Positions 22,001-42,164 of a stretch of 64,000 bases of DNA are shown piece after piece (position 1 is the first letter of the stretch; every line of letters begins with the position of its first letter). A program made the translations under genes and the position numbers. Source of the DNA: Embiotoca jacksoni (Eukaryota > Chordata > Actinopteri > Embiotocidae). Below the pieces are notes generated by a model, which had not been told where the DNA came from, did not search any database, and saw nothing but the letters and a program-made list of their open reading frames with translations. Location of the stretch: NCBI GenBank assembly GCA_022577435.1, contig JAKOON010000095.1, positions 629,967 to 693,966 on the forward strand. Reading direction: 5' to 3'.

Positions 22001-24796
22001 TCTGTAATAACAGCGGGACAGCCCGGTGTCTGTGATGAGTTCACTGTCTGTAATAACAGCGGGACAGCCCGGTGTCTGTGATGAGTTCACTGTCTGTAAT
22101 AACAGCGGGACAGTCCGGTGTCTGTGGTGAGTTCACTGTCTGTAATAACAGCGGGACAGTCCGGTGTCTGTGGTGAGTTCACTGTCTGTAATAACAGCGG
22201 GACAGTCCGGTGTCTGTGATGAGTTCACTGTCTGTAATAACAGCGGGACAGTCCGGTGTCTGTGGTGAGTTCACTGTCTGTAATAACAGCGGGACAGCCC
22301 GGTGTCTGTGGTGAGTTCACTGTCTGTAATAACAGCGGGACAGTCCGGTGTCTGTGATGAGTTCACTGTCTGTAATAACAGCGGGACAGTCCGGTGTCTG
22401 TGGTGAGTTCACTGTCTGTAATAACAGCGGGACAGTCCGGTGTCTGTGGTGAGTTCACTGTCTGTAATAACAGCGGGACAGTCCGGTGTCTGTGGTGAGT
22501 TCACTGTCTGTAATAATAAAAGTTGATCTTTGTCTCGTCCTGCAGAGCCACCACCCACAGTGACCTGGTCCTGCGAGCAGTGCATGCTGGGATACCGTAC
22601 AAAGTCATCCACAACGCCTCCATCATGAACGCAGTGGGCTGCTGCGGGCTGCAGGTAAATCTTTCTCCAGCAGCAGGTGGAGATTATTTGCGTATTCAAA
22701 ACATCCGGCATTAAGTAGCCGCCGGTTTGTTTCTTAGAAAACATTTTGTAAAGTTTTATAGAGTTTTAATGAATAACAGGAGCTTTAAAATCCATCAGTG
22801 ATGCAGCGAGATGAACTTATTTCAGTCCAGGGAGGCGTCTGTGCTGAGGACAAAACATTTGAGGTTCTCCGAGGTGCCCTGTAGGCAGAACTCAGGGCAC
22901 ATCACCTCGAGAAAATATCTCCTCGTCTGCCTGAGAGTCGGTGCTGAGGGCAGAGCCGACGCCCAGCTGCTGATGAACCTCATTCAACTTTGTCATTATT
23001 GCTGTGACATCACATTAACATGGTCTCATCAATAACAGAGCTGTCACTCAAAGCAGCCAATCAGAGAGCAGGAGCCACAGACCGATTAGCATTAATGCTC
23101 ACACAGTATCTCCTCTGGGAGGTCGTTAATATGCTAATGAGCTCCGTGCTCCCTCCAGTGGGAGTGAATCCCATCAGCCCCTGCTGTCAGCGGACGCCCC
23201 CCCCCCCCCCCACACACACCGGACGCCTGCAGGGCTTTTCTTTATGTTGTTATAGTATTTTATTTGGAACAAAGGTTCAGTCGGCCTCAAAGAGATGATG
23301 ATACTAATATTAATAATAATAATATCAATAAAAAAATTATAAGAGTTCAGTTGTGAGGAAGAGCATTACAACATAATTAAGTTAAAATCAATAATCAGTG
23401 TGTGTGTGTCTCAGCTGTATAACTTCGGGGAGACGGTGTCGTTGGTGTTTTGGACGGACACGTGGAGACCGGAGAGCTTCTACGACAAAATCTGTAAAAA
23501 CAGAGCAGCTGGACTGCACACGCTCTGTCTGCTGGGTGAGACGTGCACACGCACACGCACACGCACACGCAAAGTATCAGAAAAATTAGTGATTGAAACC
23601 TTTATTGTCTGAAGAGGAGTTTTCATCAACAACAACAAACAAACAAGACAACAGTTTAAAATGATAAAAATACATAAACATCAAAAGACAAGAAAAAGCT
23701 AAACAAAAATCATGAAAACATGATAAACGGCATCATTTCACAACTCAGGAACAGGAATATGCGTAAAATCTCCTGATTTAATATTTGAAATATTCAATAA
23801 AAATGAGTATAATAACATCAAAACTAATTTGTATTAAAATATGGAAAAAGACGGTGAAGGTAGCGCTCACCTGTAGAAGTGTCGATGTGAATACGAGACA
23901 GATTTGAATTAATATTTCATTCTTCAGTCTTCAGGTGAAAAAAACATTGTAACAAAATAAAAATATATAAATATAAATAACAAAATATTTGACATGTAGC
24001 CAAACCTGCCGTGAACACAGACTGTGTATAAAAATGTTCGTATATAGAGTCTGATTCTGAAAAGGGAAGTCGACGCAGAAGTCCCTTGAAAGTGTAATAC
24101 CACCGAGAGCCACTAGGGGCTCCAATAGACTCCTATTGAAAAAGCATCAAGTTCTCTCCTGCAATACAAAATCAGTAAATGTTTTCCACAAGTCATCATG
24201 GTGTCCTTAGATAAACTCCCTCCTTCTGGAAATAACTCCAGCATTCATTAGATATCAGGACTCCAACACAGATATGTTTGGGGGCGGGGCTGGCTTGATT
24301 GACAGGGCTGTCGTACAGTCAGGTTCCAAAAAAACAAGATATTAATGGATAAAATTACAGAACTTGAGGCTTCAAAACAGCAGTTGACAAACTGAAGGGT
24401 GGCGTCGCTGTTGGGAGTCCAGAACCTTTATTTACATGTTTGAATGTGTCACATTAAATAAAAGAGGCTTGAAACTGAGGGATCGTCTGTTTGAAATACA
24501 GATTGATTGAATTTTATTCAATTCATTTAATATTTCTAATCGCATATTTTTTATTTTTTAATACGTTAAAAGAAATGTGCTTTCAAAAACTGTCTTGTGC
24601 TGCATTAATAACCGGAATGAAACACCTCCAGTGAGCGAAGACCTGATTTAATGCTGCATTTCAATTTCACATCAGTGTAGAAAGAAGCAGCCTGGAGGTG
24701 CTGATGGTGCATTCAGGGAGTCACCAGGTGTCAGGTTACCCCCCTGACCGGTCCGCCATCAATCACCCTGGGCAGCCCCCCCCACCCCCACCCCCA

Positions 24797-24844
<48 letters not shown>

Positions 24845-26755
24845 ACCACCATAAACCAACAGTCCGGTGGGACGTAGACGACCTGCTGGCGTCTGTGGTT
24901 AATATTTATAAGAGGAAATAAAAGAGAATAAAGAGTCGGACAGCCGCTCGTCCATCATCGCTCCGCCCACACTCATGAAAACACCTCCGTCACAGTGAAC
25001 GCAGCAGCAGTGTTCATTTGTTTATTTTAATCATCGAAACTGTGATCGTTAATAAACAGCCAGTTGATCGATGTAGACAAACAATTATTATTACAAATAA
25101 CATTATTAAACAGCAGTTTTCAAGCAAAAAAGCAAATTTCAGTACTTTCTTTATTATTAATAGAAAATAAAAGTAATTGCACTTTTGACTTTTTTATTTT
25201 TTGTCATTGAATAATTAATTGATATTTTCAGCTCTGAACTAAACAAAAAGTTTGAAGTCATTTCATCTAAATTTTCCATTTCTTTTTTCTGATTTTATTG
25301 GCAGATATTAAAGTCAAAGAGCAGAGCATCGAGAACATGATGAGGTAAGAACCAGAACAAGATGGAGAACAAGTCCAGATCTAAAACCTGAAGGGTTAGC
25401 AAGATATGTTGAGACTTAAATTTCATTGTTTTTACAAGGATATAAAAGTCGTAGTATGTTGTGATAAGTGTAAACAGAGCAGAGTTTTATTGAATATAAT
25501 GCGGTAGAAGTCCAGCGGCGTCGTCAGGCAGCAGACGGGTGGATAAATAAAAACCTAAAACCAAATCATCACATCAATCTGTTCAATACAGCAATCAGTT
25601 TGTGTTCCGGTTAAAGAGCTTTTTTATTATTGATTTCAGAGGGAAGAAGATCTACGAGCCTCCTCGCTACATGACGGTCAGTCAGGCTGCAGATCAGCTG
25701 ATTCAGATCATCTGCAGGAGGCGGGAGGAGGGGGCGGAGCTTGGTGAGTCACCTGATCTGATCTCATTTTGACTGATTTTGCTGCAAGATAATCTGTTTA
25801 TTTATCCATCAATTTACCCCGAACACACCGAGTCCAGGAGGAAGATAAAGTTAACTGTTTTCAGAAACAAGTCGTAAAATTTTCACACAAAAGTTTGTTT
25901 TAAACTTATTTATAAAACAGCCGTAATAGTTTGACAGACATATTTTGAGAAAAAGTAGTAAACATTTCTTAAAATATATATCGTATTTTGAGAAAGAGTG
26001 TTTTTTTAAGAGGGAACATTTTTCCAAAATATATTTTTTATAAATATCATGTAATATTTACAAGAATAAAACAAAAAAATTACGGGAAACATTTTGATCC
26101 AGAAAAAAAATTTGAATTTAGAAACTGAAGTTATGATATCTTGACAAAAAGTAACACCAGTATAAAAATATTGTTTCTAGTCATAAAATTTACAAGAATT
26201 TGTTTTTATATTTTGGCTATTAAATCATAATAGTTTGAAGCGGGAAAAAAAAAAAACGTAACATGAAGGATTTAGTAATATTTCTGGAAAAAAATAAATT
26301 TTAAGATAAAAACTTTTGAGGAATAAATCATAAAAGATGAATGATTCAGGAAAACATGACCGCTTCAGAAAAGCCCCAAAATATGTGGGGAAAAAAGTGA
26401 TTGTACTATATTCATATTTTCAGATTTAGGTTGCAACATATCGGTAAAAATGTTATTTACATTTCAAGACGAAGGTAGCTTTGGTTTCTGATTGGCTGAC
26501 CAGTCTCTCCGCCCACCTCCAGGTGTGACGGAGGACGCGGTGTGTGTGGGCGTGGCCCGGCTCGGCTCCGACGACCAGGTGATCCGTGCTGGGACGCTAC
26601 GTCAGCTGGCGTCATGTGACCTCGGCGCTCCGCTCCATTCGCTGGTCGTCACCGGTCGACTCCACCCGCTGGAGGTCGACATGCTGCGAGTGAACGCAGA
26701 ACCGGACGTCCTGCAGAACCTGCGCATGATTGACAGCTCAACGTACACCTCCTAA
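16001..26755 (+). CDS. dph5: Diphthine methyl ester synthase, 7 coding exons
   Basis: Encodes the S-adenosylmethionine-dependent methyltransferase that methylates the modified histidine of elongation factor 2 on the way to diphthamide, in the cytosol. Coding exons are 16001-16135, 21418-21542, 22546-22654, 23415-23535, 25305-25344, 25640-25743 and 26523-26755. All junctions are GT-AG, phases agree, and the total is 288 aa, close to the human length. Recognisable stretches are [19 protein letters not shown] at the N-terminus, GDPFGATTHSDL across exons 2-3, [25 protein letters not shown] and [10 protein letters not shown]. They match the tetrapyrrole-methylase-type fold of this family. The ATG has A at -3. 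Intron 1 (5.3 kb) holds a nested lectin gene and a 20-base array that ends near exon 2. Intron 2 holds a 46-base array. The gene converges on slc30a7. Confidence 0.95.
17140..17545 (-). repeat. Nuclear-receptor-motif repeat family, copy upstream of lectin C
   Basis: Inverted counterpart of 8640-8996. It carries a perfect GGTCACAGTGACC at 17230-17242 and TGACCTTTGACC at 17251-17262. Confidence 0.75.
17230..17262. promoter_or_regulatory. Estrogen-response-type palindrome plus DR1 upstream of lectin C
   Basis: GGTCACAGTGACC (17230-17242) and TGACCTTTGACC (17251-17262) lie about 1.35 kb upstream of the copy C start. This is the same pair as at 8878-8910, inverted. Confidence 0.5.
17860..18315 (+). 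repeat. 9-base minisatellite (GGTCCAGGT type) upstream of lectin copy C
   Basis: Inverted counterpart of the array at 7935-8398. It ends about 270 bases before the copy C start codon. Unit order differs from copy A: extra ggtttccaggt units are present near 18180-18250, so the two arrays have changed independently since the duplication. Confidence 0.9.
18583..19287 (+). CDS. Two-domain C-type lectin-like protein, copy C, nested in dph5 intron 1
   Basis: A 234-codon intronless frame nearly identical to copies A and B but on the opposite strand. Four residues differ: E2K, R91H, D92E and L116Q. Signal peptide, WIGL motifs and cysteines are kept. A TATA-like tttatacg lies about 85 bases upstream of the ATG. 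A possible 3' end is AATAAA at 20028-20033 followed at once by an A-run, giving a 3' UTR of about 740 bases. The whole gene lies between dph5 coding exons 1 (ends 16135) and 2 (starts 21418), in the same direction as dph5, so it is a nested gene. It arrived as part of an inverted copy of the copy A-B locus. Confidence 0.85.
   Translation: MKTLVLTLLVLTSARCLSAKHVFIGDGMSWFEAQEYCRKYHTDLSPLSTKLEKDVFTNSEIGNKVGWIGLYWVGDGWRWSGGDNATYTFWHEQRPFYTHVLWYTSGWYKSPPSNRQNFFCLNLVVVEEEKSWEEALEHCRENHKDFTSLLSKTETLLALTEIQHQRITDRVWIGLRFLGDSWIWVNGDPLEYEGWSQEGHQDQQCPVWNRCGALTKEGLWENRDCRERLNFICV
20028..20033 (+). terminator. Candidate polyadenylation signal of lectin copy C
   Basis: AATAAA followed immediately by a run of A. 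It is the first AATAAA in the sense direction after the copy C stop codon that I noticed. The genomic A-run could instead mark an old retroposed 3' end. Confidence 0.4.
20175..20480 (-). repeat. Unclassified dispersed repeat, diverged inverted copy
   Basis: Contains accatatttggacgagctgg, cctgactgcaccacaggcct and ccctgttggccctcagtgg, the reverse of parts of 4885-5170 and of 24060-24330. It lies in dph5 intron 1 just downstream of the candidate 3' end of lectin copy C. Confidence 0.6.
20811..21400 (+). repeat. 20-base minisatellite at the end of dph5 intron 1
   Basis: About 29 copies of taaagtacttcattagtgtg with variants (tctttaatg, tcatcggtg, ttattaatg). The array stops 17 bases before the exon 2 junction. 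The remaining bases contain gctaac, a good branch-point match, but almost no pyrimidine tract. Confidence 0.95.
21950..22518 (+). repeat. 46-base minisatellite in dph5 intron 2
   Basis: About 12 copies of a 46-base unit containing gagttcactgtctgtaataa and cagcgggacagtccggtgtc. It fills most of the second half of the intron and ends about 28 bases before exon 3. Variants differ mainly at cagcccgg/cagtccgg and gatgagtt/ggtgagtt. Confidence 0.95.
24060..24330 (+). repeat. Unclassified dispersed repeat, diverged copy in dph5 intron 4
   Basis: Shares ccactaggggctccaatag, tccacaagtcatcatggtgt, gggggcggggctggcttgat and gtacagtcaggtt with the inverted copy at 20175-20480. Confidence 0.6.
24780..24843 (+). 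repeat. C-run and (CA)n in dph5 intron 4
   Basis: Polycytosine with a few A interruptions, followed by a CA run; low-complexity DNA with no other signal seen. Confidence 0.95.
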
Positions 26756-26877
26756 CACACGTCTGTCTGCCTGTCTTTGTGAGGACCACGAGTGAAACGA
26801 GGTGCTCTCTCTCGTTTCTAATCGTCCGACTTCTTTCTCAAAAACACTTGATGAGCTGTTTACAATGTGATGTCATC

Positions 26878-26883
26878 AATAAA
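26878..26883 (+). terminator. Polyadenylation signal of dph5
   Basis: AATAAA 123 bases after the dph5 stop codon. Confidence 0.8.
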
Positions 26884-26919
26884 GATGGAGATCAATATCA
26901 GCTCAGAGAAACAGAATCC

Positions 26920-26925
26920 TTTATT
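26920..26925 (-). terminator. Polyadenylation signal of slc30a7
   Basis: AATAAA on the minus strand, 446 bases past the slc30a7 stop codon and only 37 bases from the dph5 signal on the other strand. Confidence 0.7.
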
Positions 26926-27370
26926 ACAGCTTAAAAAAAAAAAGACTTGACACCCACCGACTGGTCACATGGTTTGGTCACATGGTTTGGCACATTTAAA
27001 AACAGTGACATCACACTCACTGTGGACCAATCAGCAAGTCCCCGCAGCGATGTCAGCGGTGGGTGTGGTGGTGGGAGGGGCTCAGATTGTCTCTGATAAA
27101 TGATGAAGGCACTTACCCAGAATGCTTTGCTCCAGTCTAAAAAGTGCAGGAAGGAGGGGGGACCACGTTGCCCACCAATACGGACAGGTATGTTTAAAAA
27201 AAAAAAAAATAGGGGGCGGGGCTGTTTGAGTTCATCAGTTCTCTTTGTGCCCCCTCCCCGCCCCGTTGAGCTCAGTCTGTCCTGCAGTGACGAGGGAGGG
27301 GGGGGTCAGAGGTCACCTGCAGCAGCAGACTGAATGTGATTGGTCCCAGGAGTTGAGGAGGGCGGAGCAT

Positions 27371-35576
<8,206 letters not shown>

Positions 35577-35720
35577 TTTCACACCGGGACTCGCTCACTC
35601 ACTCACTCACTCACTCACGGGTAGTTGCTAACTGTCAACTTCCGGTTTTGGGGCAGATTTCATAATAAGAGGCGTGAAAAAGTTCTTAAGTTCCTCAAAC
35701 GCTAAGAAACCTCAGATATT

Positions 35721-38012
35721 ACTGCATTTACTACTTCAAGTACTACAACTACTGCATTTACTACTTCAAGTACTACAACTACTGCATTTACTACTTCAAG
35801 TACTACAACTACTGCATTTACTACTTCAAGTACTACAACTACTGCATTTACTACTTCAAGTAATACAACTACTGCATTTACTACTTCAAGTAATACAACT
35901 ACTGCATTTATTACTTCAAGTACTACACTCATTACTACAACTACTGCATTTACGACGACAACTACTGCACTCATTACTACAACTACTACACTCATTACTA
36001 CAACTACTGCATTTACTACTACAACTACTGCATTTACTACTACAACTACTACACTCACTACTACAACTACTACACTCATTACTACAACTTCTACACTCAC
36101 TACTACAACTACTACACTCACTACTACAACTACTACACTCATTACTACAACTACTACACTCACTACTACAACTACTACACTCATTACTACAACTACTACA
36201 CTCAATACTACAACTACTACACTCATTACTACAACTACTGCAGTTACTACTACAACTACTGCATTTACTACTACAACTACTACACTCACTACTACAACTA
36301 CTACACTCATTACTACAACTACTACACTCACTACTACAACTACTACACTCATTACTACAACTACTACACTCAATACTACAACTACTGCAGTTACTACTAC
36401 AACTACTACACTCATTACTACAACTACTACACTCACTACTACAACTACTACACTCATTACTACAACTACTACACTCATTACTACAACTACTACACTCATT
36501 ACTACAACTACTGCATTTACTACTACAACTACTGCATTTACTACTACAACTACTACACTCACTACTACAACTACTACACTCATTACTACAACTACTACAC
36601 TCACTACTACAACTACTACACTCATTACTACAACTACTACACTCAATACTACAACTACTGCAGTTACTACTACAACTACTACACTCACTACTACAACTAC
36701 TACACTCATTACTACAACTACTACACTCATTACTACAACTACTGCATTTACTACTACAACTACTGCACTCACTACTACAACTACTACACTCACTACTACA
36801 ACTACTACACTCATTACTACAACTACTGCATTTACTACTACAACTACTGCATTTACTACTACAACTACTGCATTTACTACTACAACTACTACACTCACTA
36901 CTACAACTACTGCATTTACTACTACAACTACTACACTCACTACTACAACTACTGCATTTACTACTACAACTACTACACTCACTACTACAACTACTACACT
37001 CATTACTACAACTACTACACTCACTACTACAACTACTGCATTTACTACTACAACTACTACACTCACTACTACAACTACTGCATTTACTACTACAACTACT
37101 GCATTTACTACTACAACTACTACACTCACTACTACAACTACTGCATTTACTACTACAACTACTACACTCACTACTACAACTACTGCATTTACTACTACAA
37201 CTACTACACTCACTACTACAACTACTACACTCATTACTACAACTACTGCATTTACTACTACAACTACTACACTCACTACTAGAACTACTACACTCACTAC
37301 TACAACTACTGCATTTACTACTACAACTACTACACTCATTACTACAACTACTGCATTTACGACGACAACTACTGCACTCATTACTACAACTACTACACTC
37401 ATTACTACAACTACTGCATTTACTACTACAACTACTACACTCACTACTACAACTACTACACTCATTACTACAACTACTACACTCACTACTACAACTACTA
37501 CACTCACTACTACAACTACTACACTCATTACTACAACTACTACACTCACTACTACAACTACTACACTCAATACTACAACTACTGCAGTTACTACTACAAC
37601 TACTACACTCACTACTACAACTACTGCATTTACTACTACAACTACTGCACTCACTACTACAACTACTACACTCACTACTACAACTACTACACTCATTACT
37701 ACAACTACTGCATTTACTACTACAACTACTGCATTTACTACTACAACTACTGCATTTACTACTACAACTACTGCATTTACTACTACAACTACTACACTCA
37801 CTACTACAACTACTGCATTTACTACTACAACTACTACACTCACTACTACAACTACTACACTCATTACTACAACTACTACACTCACTACTACAACTACTGC
37901 ATTTACTACTACAACTACTGCATTTACTACTACAACTACTACACTCACTACTACAACTACTACACTCACTACTACAACTACTACACTCACTACTACAACT
38001 ACTGCATTCACT
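35721..38012 (+). repeat. 2.3 kb minisatellite upstream of slc30a7
   Basis: Two parts. Positions 35721-35935 hold about seven 30-base units containing actacttcaagtactacaac. From 35936 to 38012 there are about 98 units of 21 bases containing ctacaactactacactcact or ctacaactactgcatttact. Both strands are open over almost the whole length because the units are multiples of three and lack stops. It begins about 145 bases upstream of the slc30a7 start codon. Confidence 0.95.
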
Positions 38013-38322
38013 ATTACTGATCTGATTTTTTATTTTACATCCAAATTATCTTCAGATCCTTCAAACGTCTCCTAAAAGGTCTTAAAACATTTTTTTGTTT
38101 AATTAAAATAAAATAAAATGTCTGAAATGATACAAAAAAATTCTGTTTGGATAACGTCTTTATCATTTACACATTTCTTTTCACTAATTCCGGCTTTGAA
38201 GCTGCACAACATTGAAGCCATTGTTCACATTTTGGACGATGACGTTTCCAGTTAAGCGCTTTTTCCTGGTTCAAATGTTCTTGTTTTTCAAAATAAAAGC
38301 CTGGCGACAGGACCTGAGGTGA

Positions 38323-38339
38323 CCAGCAGGTGGCGCTCC
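38323..38339 (+). promoter_or_regulatory. CTCF-type motif
   Basis: CCAGCAGGTGGCGCTCC fits the CTCF core CCASYAGRKGGCR at every position. It lies just beyond the slc30a7-proximal minisatellite. Confidence 0.5.
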
Positions 38340-38900
38340 TGTGCAGCTGACGTTCAGTCAAGTCGCTCTGCAGTGAATCTGGAGCCTCTCGGGTTCAAAG
38401 TCCGGAGCTGCTGCTGGATCAATGTTTGTTCACGGAGATACCAACAGATAGATGATCAATTCAAATCCCACCGGATCGATCAGACAGTCTGTGATTGACA
38501 TGTGTCAGTCTCATCCAGCTTCTACTGAATTCTACTGTTGTGATGTTGTTGATGATTTTCGTTTATTTATTTATTTAAGCGACATGTAGAAAACTGATTA
38601 AACAAAAACAAAAATATATATATATATTTTTCACATTTATTTCTGAGATTTTTTTTTTAGAACAAAATTTGATTTCACAAACAAAAAGTCTTTTAAAAGC
38701 TTTAAAAGAGGCTGAAACAACGTGAAACAGAGACGAAGTATAAAAACTGTGAAAACTGGTTTATTATGAAAAATGATTGTTGAATGATTATTTTGAATAC
38801 TGATAACTTAAGTTTCTTTAACGCCAAACATCTTAACTTTTAGTAATTTTTAGCTCAAGGTTCAAACTTTTGGAATATATTCAACACAGCTGGAAAACAA

Positions 38901-39088
38901 ACTGCTGCTCAAAGCAGAACATCCAACTCTACACCACCTGCTGCTCAAAGCAGAACATCCAACTCTACACCACCTGCTGCTCAAAGCAGAACATCCAACT
39001 CTACACCACCTGCTGCTCAAAGCAGAACATCCAACTCTACACCACCTGCTGCTCAAAGCAGAACATCCAACTCTACACCACCTGCTGC
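38901..39088 (+). repeat. 36-base tandem repeat, five copies
   Basis: Nearly perfect units containing ctgctgctcaaagcagaaca and ccaactctacacca. Each contains ctgctcaaagcag, a short hairpin-forming palindrome. Confidence 0.9.
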
Positions 39089-42000
39089 TTAAAGAGCACG
39101 CTGCCACTTCCTGTTCAGACATTATCAATAATTATGAGATGTTTTCTCAAAATTCAACCTTATATGATGTTTTATTTTGTAATTATGAGAGTTTAACAAA
39201 CTTTATTCCGTCCTCATGTTGGATTTATTTTGTCCTGAAAACTATAAAAAACTTCAACACACAAAAAACCCTGAATTGTTTATTTCCCCACAATGTTGAA
39301 ACATCAGTCATCGTTATGAAATCAGTCCGTGTGACTGTGGTGATGAGAGGACTCGCTGATCAGTTTCCATGGCGACCACAAACCCTGAGTGACCTCATCG
39401 GGATGGAGAAGAAGACACCGACGCTCCACGCGAGGTCTGATCACCGACAGGAAGACGAAGCAATTGGCCAGTTCGAAAAACGGGAAGTGTACACGATTGG
39501 TCGCCGCTCGCCCAAGGTGGAGAGTGACTTCCTGAAACATGGAGAACCTCTGCTGCTCCGTTTATCACAGGTTGAATCAAAACAGACTCTTATTCTGAAA
39601 CCCCCCCTCCCCCTCACAGCGACAGTATATTTAACGCAGTTTGAGGCTACAGCTGTCGCCATTTTATTTGTAGTTACCACGGTTACGCCTGTTGTTTTCA
39701 ACTGTTTACTTGTTGACAGGCACAGTGTTCGTGTGACTGTAAATCCAGTTACGTTAACAAATTTTGCTGCAGACCTTTTATTCTGAAAATCCCCCGTCAC
39801 ACTGACAGTAAAAGGAGCTCAAGTAACGTTAACGTTGATGACGTCGTTGTTAGCTCGTTAGCTCATCTCGGCTGGTTTTTTGCTTTCAGGACTGCGAGAC
39901 GTTAAAAAAGCTTGAATCTCCCACACAAACCTGCTCAGATTAAAGCTCAGACTTTCATTTATTATTCACTGTTTTAAAATGAAAGAAGAAGAAACTCGTG
40001 TGGAAGCTGTCTGCATACTTCTGGTGCAGGGACCGATGAAGAGGGTTGGTCTCACCCTCCTCATCGGGTGAATCCGCCTCTTCAGTTTGTGCGCATTCAG
40101 CTGAAACTCTTAAAGGACTTGATGAATGTGTTTCTATTTTTATTTTTTTTGCTCCATTTGGTGTTTTTCACTCGTCCAGCTGGACCTCCGCCAGCTCTGA
40201 CCTCTGAACGCCGTTGTGCAAAAAGAGGACGAGAGATCTGCTGCGTCTTGTCATTTTAAACTCCTGCTCCGCTGGTATTTCCTGTCTGAGGAGAAGAAGA
40301 AGAAGAAGATTGAGCTCTTTTGTTTTCCTGCAGCTTTCAAACACTTCGGGGCGGCGGGGGAATCGTCCGTATCGATCATCTTCGACCTTCGTGAACTCTT
40401 AAAGTTAAATTTAAACTCGCACGTCTTTTCAATGCGTCGGCCAGAGTTCTGAGAAGAGCGGAAACACGAGACTTTCTTTATGAAACCGACTTTTGAAAAA
40501 TAATTTGTTGTGAGATCCGAGTGTCTGAAAGTGATCAGACTGTCCACAAACTTTTGACGACTCTCCGAATTCATCTGAACTTGTAAAAAAAAACAAATTT
40601 AATTTCTAACAAACCGCGGTTAAAACCTGCCGTGTCGGCCGGACTGTGCGTGAAATGTTTGAAGGCTTTTAATTTGAAACGAGGGCTTTTAATTTGAAAC
40701 CAACACAGGAAGTCGCGGTATCAAGTCGACCAATTGTGTAACTTTGAGAGTCGTTCATGCCAGTCGGTGCTAGATTGGATCGGCCGGAGGAATGCACGCT
40801 CTGAACTGTAACCTGCTTGTGATTGGTTGTTCACCTATCAATCAACTCCTCCCACGACATCACAGCCAATCACGGGCAGAGCGTCCCTCCCGCTGATCCA
40901 ATCTCACACCGGCTGTTTGTGCGTGCTGCAGCCCCAAATAATAAACGGACCTCGAGAACAGACGCTCTGAACTGAAACCGGTCCACACTCACTCCTCTTT
41001 CACACCTCGGCGTCTGAAGCCTTCCTGTTTCCACGACGACAGGCCGAGCAGCCAATGGGCTTCGTGCTGCAGACAAAAGCCCACCAGAACGTGTTGAATC
41101 CATCGGTTCAGGTCGTTGCTCCTGCAGGAGTTCGACCGATCCCACCGCAGCCTGAATCACCGCCTTTGTTCTGGGTTGGAGCTTCTTTTTGTAGACGACA
41201 GTGTTTGAGGTGATCGGTGACGTCTCTGACGACAGACCTGACCTCCTCCACTCAGCAGGAACATTTAAAGGCAGCTATAAATATAAATCCTGAAGAGGGT
41301 TAAACGACACACTCAGACACTTCAGGCCAAACACGGACTTCTTTAGACAGAAAGCCGAGGACGGACAAGTAAACGTCTCCAACCGTCTTTTCAAGGAGGA
41401 AGAAGCCCCGAGAGAAAGAGATGATTACAAATAATAATAATAACATATCTGAAGTTATTCTCCTCCTGTTTGTGGTTGTTCTGTGTCTTTTTTGTTTTGT
41501 GTCCTTTTGTTTTATGTCTTTTTTTTTTGTGTGTGTCCTCTGACTTTCCAGCGAGAACGATGCATCACTTTAACTTCTCTCAGAGTCAGAAAACGTTTTC
41601 TTCAAACCAGCAGTAAGAAAACAGAAAAACAAACAGTCTGGCAGCCGAGGTGTCACCATGGTTACCATCCAAACCGCCAGGGAGACATCCAGTAAACACT
41701 TAATCTGACAGAAGTGAAAGGGAAAGTCAGAGTAATCACAGGAAATTCCCAGAAAAAAAGTCCTCAGGAAATAAAGTCATGTTCCAACTAGACCCAGGAG
41801 AGGAGTGAGGAAATAAATATCTTTAATAAAAGCAAACAGAAAGAAACTGTACAAATATCTACAATCAACCCACAGAACCTATGAAATCCAGCAGATAAAG
41901 ATGCAGCAGTACCAAACCATCCGAGAGCTGAGGACACCGAGAAAACAGGAGGACAACAGTCAGTAAAAAGGTCAAAGGTTAAATGCTGAAAAGCTGAGCA

Positions 42001-42164
42001 GCTTTTCTGTGATTCAGCTCCTTCAGGCCGAGCAGTTAAAGGGACAGTTCACCGAAAAGGAGGTCAGAGGTCACAGTCACCGAAAAGTTGCTGGTTCAAC
42101 AGAAAATGTCATTTTATATTACTGTAAGATTTGTAGTGTCCACTATTATTATTATTATTCAAGC

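Larger units (their letters stand above)
38020..42160. other. Intergenic DNA between slc30a7 and vcam1; no gene recognised
   Basis: Apart from the CTCF-type motif and the 36-base repeat, only unremarkable sequence was seen. In human the EXTL2 gene lies here; no glycosyltransferase-like exon was found on either strand. Confidence 0.5.

Noticed and set aside
35674..38025. A 783-codon plus-strand frame (LLQLLHS repeats) and a 769-codon minus-strand frame (VVVVVN repeats)
   Set aside because: Both are the 21-base minisatellite read in stop-free frames; neither has a splice context, domain or signal to support a protein.
38901..39088. CRISPR-like array (36-base repeats)
   Set aside because: Units are directly adjacent without unique spacers, and the genome is vertebrate.
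39139..39786. Plus-strand frame of 215 codons between slc30a7 and vcam1, considered as an EXTL2 remnant
   Set aside because: The translation shows no glycosyltransferase features and no supporting splice sites were found.
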